Made by a program: the position numbers and the translations under genes. DNA of 64,000 nt from Arthrobacter agilis (lineage in GTDB: Bacteria; Actinomycetota; Actinomycetes; Actinomycetales; Micrococcaceae). Positions 42,415 through 51,479 of this stretch are shown in pieces; within the stretch, counting starts at the first letter, position 1; the number at the start of each line of letters is the position of its first letter. The stretch is taken from the NCBI RefSeq assembly GCF_002157505.1, contig NZ_NFSC01000029.1, positions 310,001 through 374,000 on the forward strand, written 5' to 3'. The notes under the pieces were generated by a model. That model saw nothing but the letters and a program-made list of their open reading frames with translations. It did no database searches and had not been told where the DNA came from.

Positions 42415-43905
42415 CTACTGTCCGATCGGCTCCTGGTCTGTCTTCCTCCGGTTCTTCCCCCGGCGTGCACTCACGGCTGACTCCGTCAGCAGTCCGACGA
42501 GGAATGCCAACGGAACCACCACGAGCAGGGAGATTGCCGTGGTCATGCTGCCGCCGATCAACGCCGTGAAGTTGTTGACCACCAGGTAGAGGACCCATGC
42601 GAGCAGGACCAATGCAAGCAGCGGTGCGACCCGGGTCTGCCACTGCCGGCTACCCTCGCGGTGCCGCCTGAAGAAGGCCACCACGGCCAGGGACGTCAGT
42701 ACGTACAGAACGAGGAGCGCCACGACCGCCAAGCCGCTGAACCAGGAGAAGAGCGCGAGCACGGGATCCAGTCCGAGAATCGCGAACGGCACGACGAGGA
42801 TCAGCGCGACAACGGTCTGGATACGACCGGCAACAGCGGGAGCCATGTGCTTGTTGGTGCGTGACACCACAGCGGGCATGGACCCGCGGAGCGCCAGTGA
42901 GTGGAGGTAGCGGTTGACGCCGTTGTGGAAGGCGACGATGCCCGCGAAGAGTGAGGTGACGAGCAGGATCCCGGTCGCGGTACCCGCCCACGGCCCGAAC
43001 ATGTCCACGATCGGGCCGAGGACGAACGATGTTGCGTCTCCAGACTCGAGGGCAGCCCCGGCCGCCGACCCGACCTGGGACGCTCCGTAGTAGCTGACGA
43101 GCATGAAACTGATGAACGAGAAGAACGCCGCGATGACGACGACGGCGAGGTAGGTCGCGCGGGCGACGGTCCGGCCGGGGTCTTTCGCTTCTGCCGAGTA
43201 GATCGCCGTGGACTCGAATCCGAACATGGAGGCCACCGCGAACATGATAGCGACCCCTGGCGCTCCACTCGCAATGGCGCCGGGGGAGAAACTGGCACCC
43301 ACGTCGATGCCTTCGGGACCGCCGCCGCTCAGCAGGACCCCGATGCCGAACGCGAGAAGAATCAGGATCTCCAGGCCGACGAGGACGGCGAGGATGCGTG
43401 CGCCCAGCTCGACGTTGAGCGACCCCAGGATCTGCACCAGTGCCATGGTCGCGACGGAGAGCAGCCACCAGGGAAGCGGCAATCCGACGGAGGCGAGCAG
43501 GCCGGAGAACGCGGCACCGTACAGCCCGTACATGGCAGCCTGGATGGTGCAGTACGCCAGGAGGGCGAGCCAGCCGGCTCCAGCTCCGACGCGGTCACCG
43601 AAAGCTGCTGTGACGTAGGCGTAGAAGGCGCCGTTCGCCTGGATCCTCCGGCTCATGGCCACGAAACCGACCGAGAACACCATGATCACCAGACCGACGA
43701 CCAGGTAGGCGCCCGGTGCGCCGGCACCGTTGCCGAGCGCTGTCGCAAGGGGAGAGGCCCCGACGATGCCGGTGAGGGGTGCCTGGGCCGACAGCACGAA
43801 GAACAGGATGCCGAGCACCCCCACGCTGCCCTCCCGGAGCGCGGTCGGGTGCGCCGCGCCGTCATCCCGGACGGTGAGCGCGGGATCGGGATTGGAAATG
43901 CTCAT
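42415..43905 (-). CDS. APC superfamily amino acid/amine permease (496 aa)
   Basis: This integral membrane transporter has about twelve helices. It opens with the APC motif region FFVLSAQAPLTGIVGASPLA and contains YVTAAFGDRVGAGAGWLALL and FGFESTAIYSAEAKDPGRTV. The ATG at 43905 starts a charged N-terminus of about 30 residues before the first helix. It is divergent from the aldehyde dehydrogenase gene and converges on the AraC gene. Its neighbours suggest uptake of phenylethylamine, tyramine or an aromatic amino acid; the family alone cannot fix the substrate. Confidence 0.87.
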   Translation of the reverse strand: MSISNPDPALTVRDDGAAHPTALREGSVGVLGILFFVLSAQAPLTGIVGASPLATALGNGAGAPGAYLVVGLVIMVFSVGFVAMSRRIQANGAFYAYVTAAFGDRVGAGAGWLALLAYCTIQAAMYGLYGAAFSGLLASVGLPLPWWLLSVATMALVQILGSLNVELGARILAVLVGLEILILLAFGIGVLLSGGGPEGIDVGASFSPGAIASGAPGVAIMFAVASMFGFESTAIYSAEAKDPGRTVARATYLAVVVIAAFFSFISFMLVSYYGASQVGSAAGAALESGDATSFVLGPIVDMFGPWAGTATGILLVTSLFAGIVAFHNGVNRYLHSLALRGSMPAVVSRTNKHMAPAVAGRIQTVVALILVVPFAILGLDPVLALFSWFSGLAVVALLVLYVLTSLAVVAFFRRHREGSRQWQTRVAPLLALVLLAWVLYLVVNNFTALIGGSMTTAISLLVVVPLAFLVGLLTESAVSARRGKNRRKTDQEPIGQ

Positions 43906-44209
43906 CGGTACCTCTTCGTCGTCGGAGTCGCAGTTCGAAGGCATCCCCGTGTGCCTTGACTCACAGCATGGACCGGGAGTTGTGCACTCGCCTTGTCTCT
44001 GCGCGACTGCTTGTTGCGGCAGAGCGCAATCCTGACTGAAACGGCCCCCGACGAAGCCGTGCATCAGCTTCGTACGCGCGTTGGCAATGCCCGTGCGCTC
44101 AGAAGAAAGCGGTACGCGCGCCGTTGCTCCAGAATCGGGTGAGACCGGGACACCAGACCCTTTCCGCCATCGTCGGCCCGAAGGGCCCGCTGAGAACAAA
44201 GGACACTCC
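43906..44209. promoter_or_regulatory. divergent promoter region between permease and aldehyde dehydrogenase
   Basis: These 304 bp carry no gene I can support. They must hold both divergent promoters. The only well-defined element is AAAGGA at 44198-44203, the ribosome binding site of the aldehyde dehydrogenase. No clear palindrome of the PaaR or GntR types seen elsewhere in the island is present. Confidence 0.5.
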
Positions 44210-45646
44210 ATGACCACGCAGGCCGAGATTTCCACCGCGTATACGAGCGCCGCCGATCTGCTGGGCGTGATCCAGCCGACTCAGGGCGGACGCCCCATTC
44301 ATGATCCAGCGACGGGGGAGCTGGTGGGTCGTGCACCGGAACACACCGTGGCCGATCTCGAGGTCGCCATTTCAGCCGCCAAGACCGCACAGCCGGCCTG
44401 GGCCGCGAAGACCCACGGGGAACGCTCCGACTATCTTCGCCGTGCCGCTGACGCCATTGACGCCAATGCCGAGGCCTTGGCCGAGCTGCTCTCCCGGGAG
44501 CAGGGCAAGCCGCTGAACGGTCCCAACGCCCGGTTCGAAGTGGGAGCCTGCTCGGCCTGGCTGCGGCAGACCGCCGCCTTCGACCTCGAGCCGGAGGTCC
44601 TCGTCGATGACGAGGGCGGCCGGGTCGAACTGCACTACCGGCCGCTCGGCGTCGTGGGCGCCATCGGCCCCTGGAACTGGCCGATGATGATCAGCGTCTG
44701 GCAGCTGGCACCCTCCCTGAGGATGGGCAATACCGTCGTCGTGAAGCCCTCCGGCATGACGCCCCTATCCGTCCTGGCACTCGTGCACGTCCTCAACCTC
44801 GCGCTTCCCACCGACGTCCTGCAGGTTGTCTCGGGACGGCGCGACGTGGGAGCTGTCCTCGCAAGCCATGCCGACATCGCCAAGATCATGTTCACCGGAT
44901 CGACGGCCGCCGGCCAGGACATCATCCGCTCATCGGCCGACACCGTGAAGAGGCTGACCCTGGAGCTCGGCGGCAACGATGCCGGCATCGTCCTGCCCGA
45001 CGCCGACCCCCGCGCCATTGCCGAAGACCTGTTCTGGGGTGCGTTCATCAACACCGGTCAAACCTGCGCCGCATTGAAGCGGCTCTACGTCCACGAGGAC
45101 ATCTACGAAGAGGTCGTTCAGGCCCTGGCGGACATCGCGCGTGCCATGCCCATGGGTGTGGGGCTCGACGAGAGCAACTTCCTCGGTCCCCTGCAGAACA
45201 AGGCGCAGTTCGACATCGTCGCGAACCTCGTCCAGGCGGCCAAGGACTCCAACGCCCGCATCGTGGTCGGCGGTGAACCGAACAAGGGTCAGCCCGGCTA
45301 CTTCTACCCTGCCACCCTCGTCGCCGACATTGACAACGACAATCCCCTGGTGACTGAGGAGCAGTTCGGCCCCGCCCTGCCGATCATCAAGTACTCCGAC
45401 GTGGAACAGGCCATTGAATGGGCTAACGGCCTGGACGTGGGGTTGGGCGCGTCCGTCTGGTCCTCCGACAGGGACAAGGCCCTTGCCGTCGCCGCCCGCA
45501 TTCAGGCGGGATCGGTCTGGATCAACAAGCACGGCACAGTCGACCCCCGCGCGCCCTTCGGTGGCGCGAAGAAGTCGGGATACGGGCTCGAGTTTGGAGT
45601 AGAAGGACTGAAGCACCTCGGCCAGCCGCAGGTCATCAGCGCCTGA
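44210..45646 (+). CDS. aldehyde dehydrogenase, predicted phenylacetaldehyde dehydrogenase (478 aa)
   Basis: The NAD-dependent enzyme is predicted to oxidise the aldehydes made by the amine oxidase to phenylacetate or hydroxyphenylacetates. It has the family features IGPWNWPMMISVWQLAPSLR, the Glu of LTLELGGNDAGIVLPDAD and the nucleophile Cys of NTGQTCAALKRL. The ATG at 44210 with AAAGGA upstream gives the normal length; the frame above it is noncoding. The substrate rests on context: AraC FeaR-like gene and amine oxidase on one side and phenylacetate-CoA ligase on the other. Other aldehydes are possible. A strong terminator follows. Confidence 0.82.
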   Translation: MTTQAEISTAYTSAADLLGVIQPTQGGRPIHDPATGELVGRAPEHTVADLEVAISAAKTAQPAWAAKTHGERSDYLRRAADAIDANAEALAELLSREQGKPLNGPNARFEVGACSAWLRQTAAFDLEPEVLVDDEGGRVELHYRPLGVVGAIGPWNWPMMISVWQLAPSLRMGNTVVVKPSGMTPLSVLALVHVLNLALPTDVLQVVSGRRDVGAVLASHADIAKIMFTGSTAAGQDIIRSSADTVKRLTLELGGNDAGIVLPDADPRAIAEDLFWGAFINTGQTCAALKRLYVHEDIYEEVVQALADIARAMPMGVGLDESNFLGPLQNKAQFDIVANLVQAAKDSNARIVVGGEPNKGQPGYFYPATLVADIDNDNPLVTEEQFGPALPIIKYSDVEQAIEWANGLDVGLGASVWSSDRDKALAVAARIQAGSVWINKHGTVDPRAPFGGAKKSGYGLEFGVEGLKHLGQPQVISA

Positions 45647-45670
45647 GCTGCAGCACAACGCTCCTGCCGG

Positions 45671-45703
45671 AAGGAGCCCGGACCCGAGGGGTCCGGGCTC
45701 CTT
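45671..45703 (+). terminator. terminator after the aldehyde dehydrogenase gene
   Basis: A 15-bp perfect stem pairs 45671-45685 (AAGGAGCCCGGACCC) with 45689-45703 around a GAG loop. It lies 25 bp after the stop and separates the amine module from the paaIK transcript. The downstream T content is low. Confidence 0.75.
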
Positions 45704-45798
45704 GCGGTGTCATGACGTCTCACTGTGAAAAGCATTCCTGCCTCGTCCTCTCGAATATGTGAGGTGGCTGTGGTTGACAGCACAGCCTATGGATTGTC

Positions 45799-45813
45799 TA
45801 CTGAACATTCGGT
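45799..45813 (-). promoter_or_regulatory. candidate PaaR box upstream of paaI-paaK
   Basis: Read on the minus strand the site is ACCGAATGTTCAGTA. It shares the core ACCGA-N-Y-GTTC with two sites in the paaJ-paaA gap (53526-53540 and 53654-53668). It lies 22 bases before the paaI ATG in an AT-richer stretch, where a bound TetR repressor would block transcription. Confidence 0.6.
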
Positions 45814-45835
45814 CATAAATGATGAGGAGACACAG

Positions 45836-46339
45836 ATGTCCCAGGATCATCCACTCCTGTTGGGAGATCATGCTTCCCGGTGGCTGGGCATCAAGGTGGA
45901 CCGGGTCGGTGAAGGCCATGCGCAGATCCGGATGACGCTGCGCGAGGAGATGCTCAACGGGTTCGGCATGGCCCACGGCGGCATGATCTTCGCTTTCGCC
46001 GATACCTGCTTCGCTTTGGCCTGCAATAGCCCCTCCGGAAGCGATGGCACCATTACGGTGGCGGCCGGTGCGGACATCAACTTCATCTCCTCCGCCAGAG
46101 AGGGCCAGACCCTCGTCGCCAAGGGCACGGTCCGAGCCCAGGCCGGACGCAGCGGGGTCTATGACATTCAGGTGACAGCTGACGATGCTCTGGTGGCCGA
46201 GTTTCGCGGGCGGAGCCGCACCATCCCGAAGCCCAGACAGAAACCGGCTCTGAGCCACCAATCACCAGCTCACGATGCGGCGGTACCGACCCAGTCCTCC
46301 TCCCCTTCCGCACAGCACCCCAAGGAAGCCCGACTATGA
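45836..46339 (+). CDS. paaI: hydroxyphenylacetyl-CoA thioesterase PaaI
   Basis: This hotdog-fold thioesterase is thought to release CoA from stalled ring intermediates of phenylacetate breakdown. The ATG at 45836 (MSQDHPLLLGDHAS) has GAGGAGA upstream; the frame above it is noncoding and crosses the PaaR box. The catalytic segment is NGFGMAHGGMIFAFADTCFA, with the typical HGG. A Pro/Ser/His-rich tail of about 35 residues (from PKPRQKPAL) goes beyond the usual 130-140 aa. The stop overlaps the paaK start by four bases (ATGA). Confidence 0.92.
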   Translation: MSQDHPLLLGDHASRWLGIKVDRVGEGHAQIRMTLREEMLNGFGMAHGGMIFAFADTCFALACNSPSGSDGTITVAAGADINFISSAREGQTLVAKGTVRAQAGRSGVYDIQVTADDALVAEFRGRSRTIPKPRQKPALSHQSPAHDAAVPTQSSSPSAQHPKEARL

Positions 46340-47679
46340 CTACGTGTTCCGTACCTAACCCGTACACCCCCTCCGTCGTCCCTGCTGATCGATCGCAGCC
46401 CGACCTCGAGGAGACCATGAGCCGGGACCAGATCGAGTCGCTCCAGTTCGATCGGCTCCGGTGGACACTGCACTACGCCTACGAGAACGTTCGGGCATAC
46501 CAGGAGCTCTTTGATGGGCACGGGGTGCACCCCGGCGACTTCAAGGAACTCGAGGACCTCGGGCTCTTCCCGTACACGGACAAGGAATTCCTGCGCAAGG
46601 CCTACCCCTTCACGTCCCTCGCTGTGCCGATGAGCGACGTGCGACGTATCCATGCTTCCTCCGGAACCACCGGTCAGCCGACAGTGGTCGCCTACACGGA
46701 GAACGACCTGCAGACCTGGGCCTCGCTCGTGGCCCGCTGCTTCCGGTTCTCGGGGATGCGCCCAGGCGACAAGGTGCACAATGCCTACGGCTACGGGCTG
46801 TTCACCGGCGGTCTCGGCGCGCACTACGGCGCTGAACGCCTCGGGTGCGCGGTCATCCCCATGTCCGGCGGGCAGACCGAGAAGCAGGTCCAGATGATCC
46901 GCGACTTCGAACCCCAGACCATCCTGTCCACGCCGACCTATCTCCTCACGATCGCCGATGGCTTCAGGAAGCTCGGACTGGACCCCCGGAGAACCTCACT
47001 CCGGACCGCCGTCCTCGGCGCCGAGCCGTGGACGGAGGAGATGCGGCGCGAGATCGAGAGGACGTTCTCGATCGACGCCTGCGACATCTATGGCCTCTCC
47101 GAGGTCATGGGGCCAGGAGTGGCCGGCGAATCAGTGGAGTCCAAGGACGGATCCCACATCTGGGAGGACCACTTCCGGCCCGAGATCATCGATCCCTTCA
47201 CCGACGAGGTGCAGGAGACGGGCAGGCCGGGTGAACTCGTCTTCACCGCGCTCACCAAGGAAGCGCTCCCTATCATCCGGTACCGCACCCACGACCTCAC
47301 CCGCCTGCTTCCGGGTACGGAGCGACCCGGCCACCGGCGGATGGGCCGCATCACCGGTCGCTCGGACGACATGATCATCCTGCGCGGAGTCAACCTCTTC
47401 CCCTCCCAGATCGAAGAACTCGTCCTGCAGGTCCCCGAGTTGAGCCCTCACTTCACTCTCGAAATCAGCCGCCCGGCCCGCATGGACCAGATGACGATCA
47501 CCATCGAGCGTCGTGAGGAAGCTCCGGTCGAGGCGGCCGAGATCGGCGGGAAGAAACTCCTCCACGCCATCAAGACGAAGATCGGCTGCTCCGCCACCGT
47601 ACGTATTGCAGAACCTGACACCCTTGCCCGCTCCTCGGGCAAGCTGCGCCGGGTCTACGACCTGCGGGACAAGGGATGA
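46336..47679 (+). CDS. paaK: phenylacetate-CoA ligase
   Basis: PaaK activates phenylacetate with ATP and CoA to phenylacetyl-CoA, the entry step of the aerobic pathway. It is a 447-aa acyl-adenylate-forming enzyme with the phosphate-binding loop HASSGTTGQPTVVAYTEND, the AMP-binding YGLSEVMGPGVAGE and the hinge MGRITGRSDDMIILRGVNLF. Its length is in the normal range. It is translationally coupled to paaI and followed after about 105 bp by paaR. Confidence 0.97.
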   Translation: MTTCSVPNPYTPSVVPADRSQPDLEETMSRDQIESLQFDRLRWTLHYAYENVRAYQELFDGHGVHPGDFKELEDLGLFPYTDKEFLRKAYPFTSLAVPMSDVRRIHASSGTTGQPTVVAYTENDLQTWASLVARCFRFSGMRPGDKVHNAYGYGLFTGGLGAHYGAERLGCAVIPMSGGQTEKQVQMIRDFEPQTILSTPTYLLTIADGFRKLGLDPRRTSLRTAVLGAEPWTEEMRREIERTFSIDACDIYGLSEVMGPGVAGESVESKDGSHIWEDHFRPEIIDPFTDEVQETGRPGELVFTALTKEALPIIRYRTHDLTRLLPGTERPGHRRMGRITGRSDDMIILRGVNLFPSQIEELVLQVPELSPHFTLEISRPARMDQMTITIERREEAPVEAAEIGGKKLLHAIKTKIGCSATVRIAEPDTLARSSGKLRRVYDLRDKG

Positions 47680-47783
47680 CGGTCGGGGGCAGTAGCCGGC
47701 GGCCTGGACCGGCTCCCCGGCTGCAGAACCCGTCATAGACTCGTAGCTTCAGCTTCGTCCTTCCCGTCGGAACAGAGGTCCTC

Positions 47784-48401
47784 ATGACGAACGCACAGGC
47801 GCCCGCGCCGACGGACACTCCACGTCGGGGCCGGCCGGGCTACGACCGCGAGACGCTGCTGCGCGTGTGCGTGGATGTCTTCAACCTTCACGGGTACGAC
47901 GCCACCTCGATGGGTACCCTGTCCGGGCACCTCGGGATCTCCAAGTCGGCCATCTACCACCACGTCGAGTCGAAGGAGGAGATCCTCGAGCAGGCCCTGA
48001 ACCGGGCCCTCGACGCGCTCGAGGAGGTCATCGCCTCCGAGGACAGCGCTGCCGTGTCGGACCTGGAGCGACTCGAGCACGTGGTGCGGCGCACCGTTTT
48101 CGTACTCGTCGAGCAGATGCCCTACGTGACCCTCCTGCTGCGGCTGCGGGGCAACTCGGACGTCGAACTCCGGGCGCTCAAGCGTCGGCGTTCGATCACC
48201 GGTCAGGTCGCGGGGTTCATCGAACGAGCCCAGCAGGAAGGCTCGCTGCGGACCGACCTCAGCAGCCGGTCGGCCGCCCGCCTGCTGCTGGGCATGATCA
48301 ACTCGATCGTCGACTGGTACAAGCCCGAGGCCGGCAAGTCCACGGGTGAGCTCGCTGACACCGTCGTCGCTCTCGCCTTCTCCGGGTTGCGCGCTCCGTA
48401 G
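47784..48401 (+). CDS. paaR: TetR family regulator PaaR
   Basis: It carries a TetR helix-turn-helix (MGTLSGHLGISKSAIYHHVE) and a ligand-binding domain ending LGMINSIVDWYKPEAG. It resembles the PaaR and KstR2-like repressors that release DNA on binding an aryl- or acyl-CoA; here phenylacetyl-CoA is expected. The start follows a weak site (AGAGG) 7 bases upstream. It lies within the paa cluster and is the natural partner of the three candidate boxes before paaI and between paaJ and paaA. Confidence 0.85.
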   Translation: MTNAQAPAPTDTPRRGRPGYDRETLLRVCVDVFNLHGYDATSMGTLSGHLGISKSAIYHHVESKEEILEQALNRALDALEEVIASEDSAAVSDLERLEHVVRRTVFVLVEQMPYVTLLLRLRGNSDVELRALKRRRSITGQVAGFIERAQQEGSLRTDLSSRSAARLLLGMINSIVDWYKPEAGKSTGELADTVVALAFSGLRAP

Positions 48402-48438
48402 AACTGGACGCTCGGCTACCACGCGGTCGCATGTGCAC

Positions 48439-48466
48439 GGGCCCCCGGCTCGATGACCGGGGGCCC
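48439..48466. terminator. bidirectional terminator between paaR and paaZ
   Basis: GGGCCCCCGG at 48439-48448 pairs perfectly with CCGGGGGCCC at 48457-48466 around an 8-base loop. It lies between the convergent stops at 48401 and 48482. Confidence 0.75.
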
Positions 48467-48481
48467 TGCCATACGGGCTGA

Positions 48482-50572
48482 TCAGGCGGGAGGCCAGGTT
48501 TTCGCGACCAGGGTCAGCACGTCGTAGGTCGCCACGATCTCATCATTCTGGTTGTGCAGGATTGCGTCCCAGCAGACTTCGCCGTATTCATCCGTTACTC
48601 GGGGTGTGATCTGCTTGGCCGTCAAGGTCACCCGGATGGCGTCGTCGTAGGTAACGGGCGTTATGAACCTCAGGTTCTCCAGCCCGTAGTTGGCCAGGAC
48701 AGGTCCCGGCGCGGGGTCGACGAACAGTCCTGCAGCCCAGGAGACGAGAAGGTATCCGTGCGCGACCCTGCGGGGGAAGAAGGGGTTGGCTGTAGCAGCT
48801 TCCTCGTCGGTATGCGCATAGAAGGTGTCGCCGGTCTTCCCTGCGAAGTCGCTGATGTCCTCGAGGGTCACCGTGCGAAGCTCGGACGCGAACTGGTCTC
48901 CGATGCGCAGGTCTTCGAGCGACTTCCGGAAGGGATGAACAGCTGTCCCGTTTTCCAGGTTTTCCCTGGTCACGGTCTCCGCCGCGGCACCGCGGTGCCA
49001 GACCCCGGTGATGGCCGTGAGGATGTCCGGCGGGCCCTGGATCGCGGTGCGCTGCATGTAGTGCTTGACGCCGCGGACGCCTCCGAGTTCCTCGCCGCCG
49101 CCTGCACGACCGGGCCCGCCGTGGATGAGGTGCGGCATGGGGGAGCCGTGACCGGTCGAGGTCTTGGCGTCCTGACGGTTCAGGTAGTGGAGGCGGCCAT
49201 GGTGGGCACTGATGCCGGCGGCGAAGCGGGCAGCGGTGGGACCATCGTTGGTGCAGACAGTGGCTACGAGTGAGCCGCCACCGAGGGCTGCCAAGCGTAC
49301 GGCGTCGTCGATGTCGGTGTAACCGATGACGCTGGTGACGGGACCGAAGGCTTCGACGAAATGCACCTCCGGCGTGAGCGGGTCATCGAAGGACAGGATG
49401 GTGACGGGGAAGAAAGCCCCCGCTGAGGCATCGGCGTCACCCGTCGAGGCATCCGGGCCTCCGAGTCGGACGGTGCCCCCGGCTCCCACCAGTCGCTCGA
49501 CGGCCTTGCGGACCTCGGATTGCTGTTCCTTGGACGCAAGGGCGCCCATCGTAACGCCTTCGGCGCGTGGGTCGCCGATCACCACCCGCTGCTGCACCCG
49601 TTCCGCAACAGCCGAGACGACGTCCTCGACCCGGTCCCGCGGCACGATGACGCGACGGATGGCGGTGCATTTCTGGCCGGCCTTCGAGGTGATCTCGACG
49701 AAGACGGCTTTGACGAAAGCATCGAATTCCGGGGTGTCAGGCGTGGCATCCGGACCGAGGATGGCGGCGTTCAGCGAGTCCGTCTCCGCGGTGAACCGGA
49801 TTCCACCGTTGATCACCTTGTCGTGGTTCCGTAGCGTCTGCGCGGTTCCGGCGGATCCGGTGAACGCGACATGGTCGCGGTAGTCCAGGTGATCGAGCAG
49901 GTCCCGGGCAGATCCGGAGATCAACTGCAGTGAGCCCTCGGGCAGGATGCCGGAGTCGACCATCAGCCGTACGCAGGCCTCGGTGACGTAACCCGTGGGA
50001 GTCGCGGGCTTCACGATGGTCGGCATGCCCGCGAGGAAGGACGGGGCGAACTTTTCGAGGAAACCCCAGACAGGGAAGTTGAAGGCATTGATCTGCACGG
50101 CGACGCCCGGCATCCGCGAGTACAGGTGTTCGCCGAGGAACGAGCCGTCCTTGGACAACTGCTCGACGGCGCCGTCGATGATGACGTTCGCGTTGGGCAG
50201 CTCGCGGCGACCCTTCGAGGAGAAGGTGAACAGAGTGCCGATTCCGCCGTCCACGTCGAAGAAGTGGTCCTTCAGTGTGCCCCCGGTGAGATAGGAGACG
50301 TCGTACAGCGCCTGCTTGTGCTCCGTGAGGTACTGGGCGATCTCCTTGAGCTTGAGCGCCCGTTCATGGATGGTGTACTCGCCGAGGGAGTTCTGGCCAA
50401 CCGTGCGCCCGAACTCGATGGCCGCGGAGATATCAAGACCATCGGTCGAGACGCGTGCCACTGTCTCACCGGTAGAGGCATCCATGACCTCAGCAACCTT
50501 CTGCGGGTTTTCCGGCGTCCACCACTGGCCCTGGATGTAACTGGGGAGAATGGTCTGTGTCTGCGTTGCCAC
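48482..50572 (-). CDS. paaZ: bifunctional oxepin-CoA hydrolase / 3-oxo-5,6-dehydrosuberyl-CoA semialdehyde dehydrogenase
   Basis: PaaZ hydrolyses oxepin-CoA, opening the ring, and oxidises the resulting aldehyde. The 696-aa protein has an aldehyde dehydrogenase domain (about 1-530) with PSYIQGQWWTPENPQKVAE near the start and the nucleophile Cys in KAGQKCTAIRRVIVPRD. A MaoC-like hotdog hydratase follows (about 550-690) with the motif FPRRVAHGYLLVSWAAGL. I chose the GTG at 50572; an in-frame TTG at 50668 would run into paaH. The gene is last in a leftward paaJ-paaF-paaH-paaZ operon, 37 bp after paaH. Confidence 0.95.
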   Translation of the reverse strand: MATQTQTILPSYIQGQWWTPENPQKVAEVMDASTGETVARVSTDGLDISAAIEFGRTVGQNSLGEYTIHERALKLKEIAQYLTEHKQALYDVSYLTGGTLKDHFFDVDGGIGTLFTFSSKGRRELPNANVIIDGAVEQLSKDGSFLGEHLYSRMPGVAVQINAFNFPVWGFLEKFAPSFLAGMPTIVKPATPTGYVTEACVRLMVDSGILPEGSLQLISGSARDLLDHLDYRDHVAFTGSAGTAQTLRNHDKVINGGIRFTAETDSLNAAILGPDATPDTPEFDAFVKAVFVEITSKAGQKCTAIRRVIVPRDRVEDVVSAVAERVQQRVVIGDPRAEGVTMGALASKEQQSEVRKAVERLVGAGGTVRLGGPDASTGDADASAGAFFPVTILSFDDPLTPEVHFVEAFGPVTSVIGYTDIDDAVRLAALGGGSLVATVCTNDGPTAARFAAGISAHHGRLHYLNRQDAKTSTGHGSPMPHLIHGGPGRAGGGEELGGVRGVKHYMQRTAIQGPPDILTAITGVWHRGAAAETVTRENLENGTAVHPFRKSLEDLRIGDQFASELRTVTLEDISDFAGKTGDTFYAHTDEEAATANPFFPRRVAHGYLLVSWAAGLFVDPAPGPVLANYGLENLRFITPVTYDDAIRVTLTAKQITPRVTDEYGEVCWDAILHNQNDEIVATYDVLTLVAKTWPPA

Positions 50573-50609
50573 GGAAGTCCTTTCACTGCGATGTAGGGGG
50601 AAGGTGGAT

Positions 50610-51479
50610 CTAGTCGTCGTAGGTGAAGAAACCCTTGCCGGTCTTGCGGCCCAATTCTCCGCGGTCAACCATGTCCCGCATCAGCTGCGGGGGTTCGAAC
50701 CGAGGGCCCAGGGTGGAGGCCAGATACTCCGCGATCCCCAGTCGCACATCGAGGCCGACGATGTCGGTGAGGGCGAGAGGCCCTACCGGAAATTTGTAAC
50801 CCAGCACCATCGCGTTGTCGATGTCGGTTGGTGAGGCGACGCCTTCCTCCACCATGCGGATAGCTTCGACGGCGATGGCGACGCCCAGTCGCGACGAGGC
50901 AAAGCCGGGGGCATCATGAACCACGACCGGAGTCTTTCCCAGGTCCTGGACCCACCGCACGGAGAGGTTCTTGAGTTCAGGCGCGGTGTGCTTGGAGATG
51001 ACGACCTCGACGAGCTTTGACGCCGGTACCGGGTTGAAGAAGTGCAGACCGCAGAACCGTTCGGGTCGGGCCAACTGCTCGGCTAGTCCGTCCACGGACA
51101 GGGAGGAGGTGTTTGTGGCGAGCCAGGCGGTCGGGGAGAGGTGACGTTCCACTTCCTGCAGCGCAGCGACTTTCAGATCCCAGGACTCGGGTACGGCCTC
51201 GACGACGAGTTCGGCCGGCGCGAAGTCCGCGTGCTCAAGTGAGACGGTGAGCCGGCTCGCGAGCTCCTCGAAAGTGCTGTCGACGGTCCCGCGTTCCACG
51301 GAGGCGGCGAGGTCACGCTCGATCCGTTCGCGGGCGATCGTGGCCGCTTCGTCGTCGCGTTCCACCACCGTGACCGTCGATCCGGCGATGAGGAGGGCGT
51401 GCGCTATCCCCCCGCCCATCCTGCCTCCGCCCAGGACGCCCGTGACAGCCGGGATGGTAGGTGGATGGTTCTGGCTCAT
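50610..51479 (-). CDS. paaH: 3-hydroxyadipyl-CoA dehydrogenase (3-hydroxyacyl-CoA dehydrogenase family)
   Basis: The enzyme oxidises 3-hydroxyadipyl-CoA to 3-oxoadipyl-CoA with NAD in the beta-oxidation part of the pathway. The 289-aa protein has an N-terminal Rossmann motif GVLGGGRMGGGIAHALLIAG, the central LATNTSSLSVDGLAEQLARP and the conserved HFFNPVPASKLVEVV with catalytic His. The C-terminal domain shows KFPVGPLALTDIVGLDV and ends GELGRKTGKGFFTYDD. The start overlaps the paaF stop by four bases (ATGA). Confidence 0.93.
   Translation of the reverse strand: MSQNHPPTIPAVTGVLGGGRMGGGIAHALLIAGSTVTVVERDDEAATIARERIERDLAASVERGTVDSTFEELASRLTVSLEHADFAPAELVVEAVPESWDLKVAALQEVERHLSPTAWLATNTSSLSVDGLAEQLARPERFCGLHFFNPVPASKLVEVVISKHTAPELKNLSVRWVQDLGKTPVVVHDAPGFASSRLGVAIAVEAIRMVEEGVASPTDIDNAMVLGYKFPVGPLALTDIVGLDVRLGIAEYLASTLGPRFEPPQLMRDMVDRGELGRKTGKGFFTYDD

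Noticed and set aside
50573..50668. Upstream TTG start for PaaZ
   Set aside because: It would overlap the end of paaH and add residues without likeness to PaaZ; the GTG at 50572 gives the expected N-terminus.
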